Below are positions 47,527 to 57,924 of a stretch of DNA of 64,000 nucleotides, in pieces. A program made the position numbers and the translations under genes. Within the stretch, counting starts at the first letter, position 1; the number at the start of each line of letters is the position of its first letter. Under the pieces are notes generated by a model. The model was not told the origin of the DNA, did not search any database, and saw only the letters and a list, made by a program, of their open reading frames with translations. This stretch comes from Oenanthe sinensis (lineage: Eukaryota; Streptophyta; Magnoliopsida; Apiales; Apiaceae): assembly GCA_028671895.1 (NCBI GenBank), contig CM053804.1, forward strand, positions 1,741,001-1,805,000, written 5' to 3'.

Positions 47527-48393
47527 ATGGAAACTAAAGAGACTAAAGACCCTTTAAAGGCGAATGACTGGAAAAACATTGGTAAGTCAGTAGGTGATGA
47601 GGGTAGTTCTGAATCTCTCGTGAAGAAAAGGCTTCCGAAAAAAGTGAGGCATATACCGGAATACTATTTTCTTCCGCGAAAATCACTTCCTTCTGCTATT
47701 GCATTTTATGGATCATGTATTCTTGGCGGTGTTGGAGCTGGGATGCTTGCAGAGATTTGGATAAACAAGAAAGTGAAAGGTATATATAAGTGAATTGTTT
47801 ACTTGCTGTTCGTAATAAACATTTTCGTATGGTCATCTGTGTGGAATTCGTGTTGTTTGTCAAGTCTTCTAGCATGTGTTTGTTAGAATGCTTAAGTGAA
47901 CATTTGGTATATCTCATTGTGTAACCTAGTATGTGAAATTAAGCTATTTAAGGTACCTAGGCTTGTATGTGTTGTATTAAAACATTTGATTGCGGGAGGC
48001 ATGCGAGTACGATAGACATGCAAGATATTGCATGCAATGACTAAATGATAGACTTGGGGGTTTGATTTCACCACTTACTAAGCATCTATATATTCTTGTA
48101 TTTAGAAAGCTTTGACATGTTGACCAATCTAAAATTACATATCTTATAGTGACAAGTCAAAAGCAACTTTGAATATACATACATTTATCGAAGGAGGGAT
48201 TCCAAGTGTTTCTGATCACATGTATCATAACGTTTCTTCATATATTTTTTTGTTGCGAAATTTCTTAATATAATTGCAGCTGTTATTATATGTGTTGCAT
48301 CTGCAGCTTCACTAAACTCAGATCTTTAGCTAATGTATATTTACTTCTGTTGCAGAGGATGGAGGAGGTGTCGTTTGGGAGTTTGGCAAATAG
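47527..48393 (+). CDS. Small conserved plant membrane protein, 96 aa
   Basis: Two coding exons are inferred: 47527-47779 and 48356-48393. The join gives 96 aa. The N-terminal half is hydrophilic and Lys-rich. Then comes YYFLPRKSLPSAIAFYGSCI, leading into a single predicted membrane segment (about residues 62-79, ILGGVGAGMLAEIWI), then KKVKGEDGGGVVWEFGK at the C-terminus. A short family with this LPRKSLPSAIAFYGSC core exists in land plants, and I recall such proteins being listed among plant-specific mitochondrial complex I subunits; that link is from memory and uncertain. The start is the ATG at 47527; two codons upstream are in frame but begin with TTG. It is transcribed away from the PPD gene. 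Confidence 0.75.
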
Positions 48394-49458
48394 ATGCTGC
48401 ATGTTATCATAAATGAACTCAGTATGGAATTTCCTCCTGGACTGGAGCTTGCTGGCTTCTAGATGGATGGATTACAATGTAACCAGTTTGTTTTCAACAT
48501 TTAAGTCATATATATGCTCTAGTTCTGGGTAGCAAATTGGCCCAATGGTTATATGGGTATGTTTAGCTTCTTCGTTTTTTGTAATAACACAGGAAATGGA
48601 GAAACACAGTTTTCATTTAAGTTTGTTCTTAAAACTATTAATTTTGATGGGTAAACCTCCACCTGCTTTCATCAATGTTGAGATAAAGCAAATTGTAGCA
48701 AGAAATATGGTCGTTATCAATTAATCAAGCTTTTTTATTGCTCTCGGTCGGATAATTATATAGCCAGGGAAAAAAAACCAAGGACCTAGCAAATCTTTTG
48801 CGGGTCAGTGTGTGAAGCTGGAAGGGTTTTGTCAAGCATCTGATAACTTTGCTTTTAATGTTGTTTCGCTAGAAACATCCTTTTTGCCCCTAGAAAGGAG
48901 TTATCTTTTTCTGAATATTCTCTTTCCTTCCGTTATGTATTTGCTAAGGCACTACCGAACTCTTGGCCTCAATTAATGGAATTTGTGTTGAAATGGAAAT
49001 AAATTTGGTTGGACACAAACCTTTGGTGTTGTATTCTGATTTCAAGTTTTGTTTATGTGTTCTTTCAAAAAATGCTTCTAGCATTTCAGTGAACTAGAAC
49101 ACCATCCGTTCATCTATCTAAATCTCTGTAGATGCAACATCTCCATAAAACTATGAAAAGAGAAAGGGAATGAAATCCAAGTATTATCTGAAACACAAAT
49201 AAACAGATTCCTTTTCTTGACCAATTTATATTTGATCAACAGTTACAGTACTCTGAAAGCTTCAGTTGATCCACGAAAAATACCGTGAGCAAGTAACACC
49301 TAAATAATGTACATCAAATCAAAGAATATGTCACCTAAAGCTAACCATCTCTAACTTTTTTATGGTTAACTTGCACAGCTATGCAGTCTGATAAACCTAC
49401 TCAAAGAATGATAACTATTCATCTGTGGTGTTTTCTAGTTCGCCATCCGTTCAATTCT
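48394..49458. other. Convergent 3' flanks, no gene
   Basis: Lies between the 3' ends of the small gene and the AT74-like gene. No further coding sequence seen. Confidence 0.5.
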
Positions 49459-52400
49459 CTATTGCGGTATTGCCTCAAGTTTCTCATCTGGTCCATTTTC
49501 TAATTCCTCGGCTGGGCTGTTTTCTAGTTCCTCAACTTTCACGTATGGATTATTTTCTAATTCTTGCTCATCATCTTTGTTTTCTAGATCATCCTTGTCT
49601 GGTGTGTATTTTAATCTCTCATCTGGGCTGTTTTCCTGGACTTCCTCGCCTGGTTTGTTTTCCAGGTCTTCCTCATCTGTTCTGCTTTCCGGATCTTTCT
49701 CATCAGGTCTGTTTATTACTTCCTCGCCTGGTCTGTTTTCTGGGTGTTCTTCATCTGGTTTGTTTTCTAGGTCTTCCTCATCTGCTTTGTTTTTTAGGTC
49801 TTCCTCGTCTGGCATGTTTTCTAATTCCTCATCTGGTCCATTTTCTAGGACCTCCTCACCTGGTTTGTTTTCTACGGTTACCTTTTCTGGTCTGTTTTCT
49901 GGTTCTTCCTCATTTGCCCTGTTTTCTAGATCTTCCTTAGCAGGTCTGTTTTCCACTTCGTTGTCTGGTCCGTTTACTAGTTCCTTGTTTGGTCTTTCTT
50001 CTTCATTGTTCACCTTTGAATTCTGTGCACTTCCTCCTATATGGTCAAAGAAAGAATTTAAGTACCAGGAAGATTTGTAATTCAATGTAGCCCGACATGC
50101 ATGAGCTCGGAACTGTTGATTGGCTATCATTTCAGGGGACAGTCCCCATTCAACCATTTCTTCTTCACTGTGATGAATTGCAAGACTGTAATCTCCACCA
50201 CGTCCTAATTGCATTACCCGAAATTCAGCATTTCCGGGATTGCTTAGGTACTCAAATTGCTCAACTGTCCATTTAAACCACCTCATAAGAAAAACTCGTG
50301 AAGCTAGCCCATGCGATACAATTATAAGGTTCAAGTCATCAGAGGGGTTATGGTGAAGCCTGTTCATGTCTATATCCCTCCACAGAGATTCAAGGAAACC
50401 TGCACATGCATCACATATTAGAAATCCATTTATGTATGCAGACCTCAACCATGACAAAAATAAAAAACTTCGGAAGAAATGGAGGAGCCAAATATCTTTT
50501 ATATACAGTCAGCATACATAATTCTTTGACCTGAGATCTGATCGCACATATCTGAGACTCATGTTTAAATTTTAACTGTTTTTAATTAAATTGTTATTTT
50601 TTTATATCGAAAAACTTTCAGAGCGCTCAATCACATTCAAAAACTCTTAAAATTCTTGACAACCGTCAGAGATATAATATCATTATAAATAGTGAGGCTC
50701 ACTCCATCCCTGCTGCTTAAAGAGGGCACCCCTTTGGCATTCTCTTTTCATCGCAGTTGTAAATGACAGGTTTCAATAAAAGTTTGTGTCATTAAGGGAA
50801 AAGTAGTGATTTTTCCCAACTCGTAAACTTAACATGCATAAATTGATTCGTATAGAGGGACCAAGAAAAATACCATTACCTTTATATTATTTGATCTTAT
50901 ATCTAATTAAGAATGAGACTAAAGTGCACCAAATTAAAAAAAAAACAGAAAACTTCCGCCTAATATAAAAGCAACAACAAAATCACAGAACATGTGCAAT
51001 CTTTACTGTTTGAAGCAAAATTTACTACAATTTTCAGCTTTAGGGATTATAACTATATTCTTCACCTACCATAAAGAACCATGGCTAAGTTACAATCATT
51101 AGCTAAATTTATCTATGCAGAAGGGTGTTTATCTCGCGTTCCTTGTTTGTAGCTACAAAGGTCAGTCATGGATGTTATTAGGAGGAGAAGTTAATAGTTC
51201 ATCTAGTCATTTCTCTGTCAAAAGTTCGAACATGTAATGGTGCCTATTAGATTATCGATAGAGAGGTGTATACAAATCAAAATCTTAAGTATTTAAACCA
51301 TTTTAATCCTGCTAAATGCATCTCTGTGTCCTAGTTTTTCTATTTTAAATCCTTTGACTTGAATCATTTTACTGTATCTTCATATTAATTAATTCTAAAC
51401 TATAATCAAATAGATATGACTGACACATTGGTTTATCACAATGTTGCCCTCAGCTACAGACTCAACATATTTTCATGCTCAATTCCTGGCAGAACCCCCC
51501 CTACCCACACAATATACATTAGAAGTTTCCCCTATATATCTTCAACAGCACCACTTCTAACTTCTTTTTTCTTATTTAATTTCTTGATTTTCTCTCTATA
51601 TATCTAACGGAATCATCACAGTAGTGGAAAGCATCAAAACTACACACTCTCTTAGTCTATATTAGGAAACCTCTGATAGAGATTTGCAATTCATAGTCAT
51701 GGTTCCTCAAGGTCTCAATTGTAACAGAGGGAACTAACATGCAGAGTAAACGTGGAGGAGACTATCACTAGGCAAAAGCACAACGAATGATCATATAAAA
51801 TAAAATCACCACAAAGATTCATCTGTCTCCCCTTTACTCTGGTGATCTAGGACTTAAATAGTCAGAAAGGTATCAATGCACTCATGTCTTATGTACCTAA
51901 AGAATAAAGAACAAACAATCAAAAATCATCATTCTCCAGTAATGGTATATGAACAAAGATCAAACTCAACATCGAGCAAAAAGTGGAATAATTAAACTAC
52001 TATAACTGAGCGTAAAAACTGAAAGAATTATCTTACCTGAAACGCGATCAAAAACATCAGCAGCAGATTCACCTTCCGGAAACCTATAAAAAAACCTCCC
52101 ATACTTCACTCTAGTCTGTTTAATCGCTTTCATCCTCTCTGACTCCTGAAAATTGCCGAAATCCTGTTCTCTAATCCTTACTTCTTCTCTACCGCCAATC
52201 ACACTTCTTCGAGAAAAAGACCTTCCAATCTCTCTCAATGTAGATCGTGTTCGTTCATAAGGAGACACATAAAAGTACACTTTCCAGTTACCTTTCCGAT
52301 CATTGTTAGAAATAACTTGCCTGATCTTTTCTCCAGCGATTTTCGACTGTTGAAGGCCTAATGGTGTTAATGGAATTTTGTAGTCTGGTGTGACTGTGTA

Positions 52401-52487
52401 AGCTGTTCCATCTCGATTTCCTTGGCTTTCACCGTGACGGACTAATATTATACGTTTTGGCATGAATTTCTCATTGTGAGTTGTCAT
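49459..52487 (-). CDS. AT74-like histidine phosphatase (phosphoglycerate-mutase fold) with repeat tail
   Basis: Two exons on the minus strand are inferred: 52037-52487 and 49459-50399, with a 1.6-kb intron, giving 463 aa. The fold is the histidine phosphatase superfamily: phospho-accepting His18 in ILVRHGESQGN, SPYERTRSTL, REQDFGNFQ, FPEGESAADVFDRVS and the second catalytic His (about residue 180) in LIIVSHGLASRVF. These match plant AT74/AT74H proteins; their substrate is not known to me and true glycolytic mutase activity should not be assumed. Known relatives, as I recall them, end near 300 aa. Here residues of about 293-463 are an acidic tandem repeat of 8-9 residue units (consensus ENKPDEEDL, about 19 copies), which looks like a recent repeat expansion. 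The start is MTTHNEKF at 52487; a second in-frame Met nine codons on (MPKRIIL) is equally plausible. Confidence 0.9.
49462..49974 (-). repeat. 24-27-bp coding minisatellite in the AT74-like gene
   Basis: About 19 units encoding variants of ENKPDEEDL; on the plus strand they read as TTTTCTAGGTCTTCCTCAT-type blocks. Most units are 27 bp, a few 24 bp, so the frame is kept throughout. Confidence 0.9.
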
Positions 52488-52700
52488 TCTATATACATAT
52501 AAAATGTGCAAATTGTATGTATCAATCTCTCTACAAATGTAGATCCATGGTTGATCCCTTCTTTCTATACGTGTCTTGTTATATCATATATGCATACATG
52601 CATATGCATTGTGCCTGTATGCATGATCTTCTTAGATTAAGGAGATGAATGTGTATATAAATATATGATCTTTTTAGATAAGAGTAATGTGCATGTATTT

Positions 52701-52739
<39 letters not shown>

Positions 52740-53591
52740 TCTAACAATTTAAGAAGATGATTGTGTGTGTGACTGTGAATATGTGTGTTTGTGATTATGG
52801 TAAAATCAAACAAGAGGAATGTGTGTGTGTGTGTTGTATGCTCTGGTTTGATCAAAGAAGAGACAGATTCATGGGAATGTTCTTTCCTGTCTTGTTGCTC
52901 ACTCACATTCTTCTGGAATTTCATATTACTGTCTTCAACTTAATTTACTTAATGTATTTAAATTAATAAAATGTATTCTAAAATATTAAACTTATATATA
53001 CTTTCATAAAATACTTTCAAACTATTATTCTTTATTAAATAATGTCTATTTATTTTTTATTAATTAATAAAATTACCATTTTTAAAAATAATTTGTAATG
53101 AAATGTGACAGAATAACACATTAATATTTTGATCTGTGGCCATTTTTATGACCCTGCAGATTACAAAGATGCATTTGCATGAATCATGCATGATCTAACC
53201 TCAAATACCAAATTACAGTAATACTATATTAAATTCTTATAGCTGCCACTCCATTAAATATGGATCTAACTTCAAATTTCATTATTTTTTACCATCTTTT
53301 AAGTTTATTTTTAATCGAATCATGATGAAACATATATCGGAATCATCTGTAAATTTGTTTTTAAGAATTGGGAATTCTTGTTTCATCATGTTTCGAAAGA
53401 CCCATCAAATGATTTGTATGTAACCACCATTTTTTATAAATGTACAAGTGTGAAATAGTTGTATTGAGAGGCCAGAAGACTCCTGGAAATTTTATTCTCA
53501 TGATTTGGTTTTTAGGGTTTGCATGAGGCATTGAAAAGAGAGAATATACTATAATAATATATACAGTGTGCATAACATATATCAGCTTGTA
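52488..53591. promoter_or_regulatory. Divergent upstream region, AT74-like and PIEZO-like genes
   Basis: About 1.1 kb between the two start codons. A compound (GT)n(GA)n microsatellite sits at about 52701-52739, and further GTGTGT runs at 52762-52833. A TATA box was not assigned with confidence. Confidence 0.45.
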
Positions 53592-56281
53592 ATGGGGAGG
53601 TTTATAGGTGGAATATTATTGCCTCTGCTTCTTTTGACAGGTATACACCTAACAACTGACATTTGTATATACTGTGCATTTGTTGTTTGATTAAGTGACT
53701 TTCCGCTGTTAAGAATTAATTTACATAAGCATTTAGAAAATTTTAATTATTTGGGCTATTAAAACAGTTATTGTTATATATGGTGCTTTTTGTTTGGTAA
53801 TTCTACTGAGCATTCACTTTTGATTTGAGATGATAAATGAGTATCAAGTAGCGTATGATCATCACTGACTGGCATTAATCTTAATTGTATATCGGTAATT
53901 TACTAGCTGTAGCATAAAAATGTATACTTGTCATGAGTCTGTCCTGTTATCTAGTGTTAATTGTATTGTTACATTTTCTTTGCCTCATCCTTTCGGTATA
54001 TTTTTCAATGCAGCTTCTCTTCTATATTGGAGTTTGATATCTATGGTTAATTTGCTAGCTTTTCTCTTCATTTCGTTCAGTGCGCCAACTATAGGTAGGT
54101 ATTCACACGACAGTTTTCATTATGTTTTTATGGTGTCTTTTGGGTACTGCTTTTGGAACTATGTACATGAACTGGTGCTGGTGATATCATTACTTATTTA
54201 TCTGTAATGTCCTCCATGTTTATTGTGCAAAAGTCTGAAATTTTGCTTCATGTACGTACATGATTAAATTGAGGCTTTAATGTTTGTCGCCATTTTAAGT
54301 AGATTGTTCCTCGTTATTTTTTTGCTGAAGACATCTAATGTCATTGTGGCCAACTAATTTAACACCACTGTGGCGTCCAACAGGTTCTTGTTGCTGGAGG
54401 TGGAACCTGATTTCCTATTCTGTTATCGCATATTCAGTGCTCATAATATTTTCACATGCCATCTTTAATATCATCATATCTGCTAATGGGGAAGAATGGC
54501 AAACTTACATTGCTTCATGGTCAAGACTGCTCGGTTTTATAAGTTCAAATATCAGAGATGAATTTGGGATGTCTCTGTGTCATGTTTATTTTCTGGTCAT
54601 ACAACTTTTGGGAGCTTTAATTGCTATATCAGATATATATTGGAGTACATTCATGCCAGTGCTCTCAAGATACCCCACTTTGCAGCATCTACTTGTTTCC
54701 TTCAAAGAGAATGGTAACTAACTTAAAAACTGGTTCTTAATCGCTGCTAATATATAGTTCCTTAATTTTGGATACATTGTTAAAGTGAGTTGAACATGTT
54801 TGGTGCTAAACAAATATTCAATATTAAGGTGTATTGCATAGATAAGAAAACTACTATGTAGTCACAAATGCTAGACAAATAAGGGTGAGAATTGAACCAT
54901 GTTTAACCGAAATTAATATGCTCAAGTTTAGCTTAGATTGTTTTTGTCGGATTTGTGTTGACTATCAATTTATTCTAATATGAAGCCATCTGGAGTTATT
55001 AAAATTTCTCAGTCAGATATGGAACTCTCATTTTACCTAACACGTAACACCAGTGGTTTTAATCAGTAAAGTAGGACTTAAATACAACTCGAATATGAAC
55101 TGAGATTTAAAATTGTGTTTACAGTTAATGGAATCATAATTAAATATAGTTATATATATATATCATTATTCAGATTTATCTTTGATTAACATTAAGATGT
55201 CATCGAGATATATTTCAGATATTAAAGAATAGAGGAAAATTAGTTCTAGACTTCTAGTGTCTAAATTTAAGCAGTTGAGGTATATGAATGTGGGCCAGAC
55301 TATTTATCGAATAAAGATGTGGCTCATTCAAAATATCCGAATATTATTCATTAAACGAGTCGGAATCTCCTTACTCAGATTTGTATGCCAAAATAGTTGG
55401 ATATGTTTTATTAACCACAATTGATTCTTTTTTTTTTGGAACAATTAAGTTTCTCATTTTGTATTTTTCTTATCGATTCTGAACCACTTTAAATAGTAGA
55501 TTTCATTTTCCCTCCCTTACAGACAAATTGGGTAAAGTATTACGATTGACGAGTTGAAGACCCACTAATTTCATAGAACACACACTTTTACTTCAGTTTT
55601 CAAATATATATTTCTGCAAGGTTTCAGTAGATACATGTAACTCTGATAATCATTTTCATTTTTATTGATGGACAACTAAATGATGTTTGACACTTTGACT
55701 AACTCTTGAGACTTAAATGATTTAAAAAAAATTAGTGGATGTAACTTTTACATTGTAATTTTTCATAAGAACTGCTTTTCTTTTAGATACACTGTGCAAG
55801 TAATTGACTCTGGATCATTTTAATCTGAAGGTTCTCGTCTCAGGATTGTATCTAGCATGTTAGTGCCGGTTGTACAGATAGTTGCTGGAATCACTCATCC
55901 GTCATGGGTTTCCCTGCCATTTTTCATTTGCAGCTGCATTGAACTTGTAGATTGGTCATTAACTGGAAACTTTTTAGGCTTTCTCCGGTAAGTATACACG
56001 TTCTGCATGGCCACTTCTGATTCATCTTTTTATTTACACTAGTAGTCATCTCTCTACTGATGTACATTTACGGTAATGGGTTTAAAGGTGGTGGAGATAT
56101 CTTTTGTTTTATGCAGGCTTGAATATAGTTATCTTGTACGCATACGGCATATCAGCTACCCATTGAGTTATCTTCCAAGTTACAATGGATCGCTAATTTC
56201 ATTGGACTCTACAAGATATCTTTCAAGTCGGATTGGTCACATTTGTGCTCTGGTATTTCACTGCTTCTATTTTACTTCATG
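53592..56281 (+). pseudogene. PIEZO-like mechanosensitive channel, 5' exons with apparent frameshift
   Basis: Five exons are inferred: 53592-53640, 54014-54094, 54384-54713, 55831-55987 and 56098-56281. They encode the N-terminal membrane part of a plant PIEZO: IGGILLPLLLLT, YWSLISMVNLLAFLF, the multi-helix block with FLVIQLLGALIAISDIYWS, then HPSWVSLPFFICSC and ELVDWSLTGNF, then FYAGLNIVILYAY. Plant PIEZOs are about 2400-aa stretch-gated cation channels; only about 250 residues are seen. In exon 5 the frame breaks at about 56139-56147, where GCATACGGCATA looks like a 7-bp imperfect duplication; past it the other frame resumes with LQWIANFIGLYKIS. A copia element follows at 57033, and the rest of the gene, if present, lies beyond the window. 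It could be a relic, or an allele broken by an assembly error; the homology itself is strong. Confidence 0.72.
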
Positions 56282-57032
56282 GTAAGATAAGTTACAAATA
56301 TCTTTCGGTTTAACCTTTACAAATATCCGGGTTAATCAATTTTTGTTCTAATATGTGATAAATATTTTTTTTATTTAGGTAGTTTAATCAACTGTCTCAT
56401 TTGCACTATTATGGTGGTATATCATTTATACAACTCTCATTTCATATATGATAATATTTGGTGCTAAGATAATTATAAAAGGCAGAAGATAAAATGTTGA
56501 AGATCTCCTTCTGGTGTTAACGAGTTAAAGAAGATTATTAGGAGCTAAGTTTCTGACTACAGGCTGTAGGTTAGAAAATGGACTATCTACAATCAGCTAT
56601 TATAGTCTCACATATTTCAGCTGTAATGATTGATTGTCAGTGGTATTAACAATTATCTTTTCAATAAAAAGTAATGTCTCTCAAGGCTTCAAGCCCAGGG
56701 CTAATATATTTTGTCTTTGATTTCATATCTAACGTAAATTGAGGGTTTATTACTAGATTGGTTAAGAGGCGGCCTTTACTTTTTATTACATTTATCCAAG
56801 TCCAAGTGGTTCAAAGAATGACTGGTGATAGAGGCTAGTATGTCTTGCGAATCAAGTTGTAAAGCTTAATATAATCTTACACCTTCAATTTATCTTATCG
56901 TCTATATAAAACATTTCATGCACATGTATATCAGGGCCATTATTGCATCATTGGACATTGATAATTCCTCAATATGCACCTCTGAGATTACCCTTCTACC
57001 TTTTTCTGGCCTTTCATGCTTCTAAAGAGTAC
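56282..57032. other. Sequence between PIEZO exon 5 and the copia LTR
   Basis: Probably intron or 3' remains of the PIEZO-like gene. A short frame starting near 56938 (LLHHWTLIIPQYAPL) is open up to the LTR, but I could not match it to PIEZO. Confidence 0.4.
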
Positions 57033-57798
57033 TGTTTGTTTTCCCAGTCGTACAAGTAGAAGGGGGGTTGAATACTTGTATGTCTTTTCTGCCCGATTTA
57101 AAATCAAATTAAGAACAAACTTAAACACAAATATATGAATAAGTACTGTTTTGTATTATTGATTTGTAAATACAAAACTCTCCTAGGGTGTACACAAACC
57201 CTAGCAGCTTCTCTGTGTTTATCACAGCAACTCTCTCTATCTCTATGCTCTCTCAAAATTTCATTCAGATAATTATTCTTCGACTTCCACACTTTTACAA
57301 TTAGGTTACATAGAGTTTATATAGAGAGCTGCCTATCAACTAATAACAGAAAGATAAATTACAATAGGAATAGAATTCCTAATTATTAGTTGACAGTTTC
57401 CTTCTAGAATTCTCTTTCTTTCCCATAACATATCTGCAATATATTTATCTTGATCTTCGAAGACTTTCCATTCCTGTGATCTTCTTCCAAATTTATCCTC
57501 AACTGTATAGACTCTGAAAACTTCAGACTCTGATGATCTTCAGACTCTGATCACATGTAGACTCTGATAGATCATAGACTCTGATAGTCTATAAACTCTG
57601 ATCACCTTCCAGACTCTGATCTTCATGCAGACTCTGGTTTCACTTTCTACAGAAATTCTTCTAAGTACAAGTAACATGAATGTTGACCATCTGGACTCTG
57701 ATTATACATTTCAGAGACTAGAAAGACTTATTACAGATAAACTGAGCTAGACCTTGTTCTAGTATTTTGTACATCATCAAATGAATATATTCCTAACA
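57033..57798 (-). repeat. 3' LTR of copia element II (766 bp)
   Basis: Plus-strand edges are TGTTTGTTTTCCCAG and ATTCCTAACA. On the minus strand it begins TGTTAGGAATATATTC. CTATATAAACTC (about 57312-57326, minus) is the likely TATA box. The octamer array lies upstream of it in U3. The LTR is followed on the plus strand by ATCTCCCCCT. Confidence 0.88.
57509..57636. repeat. 17-bp-periodic AGACTCTG array in LTR U3
   Basis: AGACTCTG begins at 57509, 57525, 57542, 57559, 57576, 57611 and 57629, with a one-base variant at 57593; a GGACTCTG variant lies near 57692. Intervals are 16, 17, 17, 17, 17, 18 and 18. The 8-9 bases between copies are not conserved. Confidence 0.9.
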
Positions 57799-57809
57799 AT
57801 CTCCCCCTA
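57799..57809 (-). other. Polypurine tract of copia element II
   Basis: The minus strand reads AGGGGGAGAT directly before the LTR start, the usual plus-strand primer site. Confidence 0.85.
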
Positions 57810-57924
57810 TTTATGCTTTATAAAATGTAAGCATAAATCAAGGTTTAATGATGTCAAAACTAAAGAATAAAACTAATAATCTAGAACAGTATAAAAGAAT
57901 TAAAAAAAGAAAAAGAATTACTTC

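Noticed and set aside
49425..50080. Two long plus-strand frames (171 and 167 codons) rich in Cys/Leu/Pro and Phe/Ser
   Set aside because: They are antisense shadows of the 27-bp coding minisatellite in the AT74-like gene; a repeat with period divisible by three stays open in several frames.
52637..52924. Minus-strand frame of 95 codons with HTHTHT
   Set aside because: Microsatellite translation upstream of the AT74-like gene.
57509..57636. CRISPR-like look of the AGACTCTG array
   Set aside because: Lies inside an LTR with 8-9-bp gaps; no CRISPR property beyond spacing.
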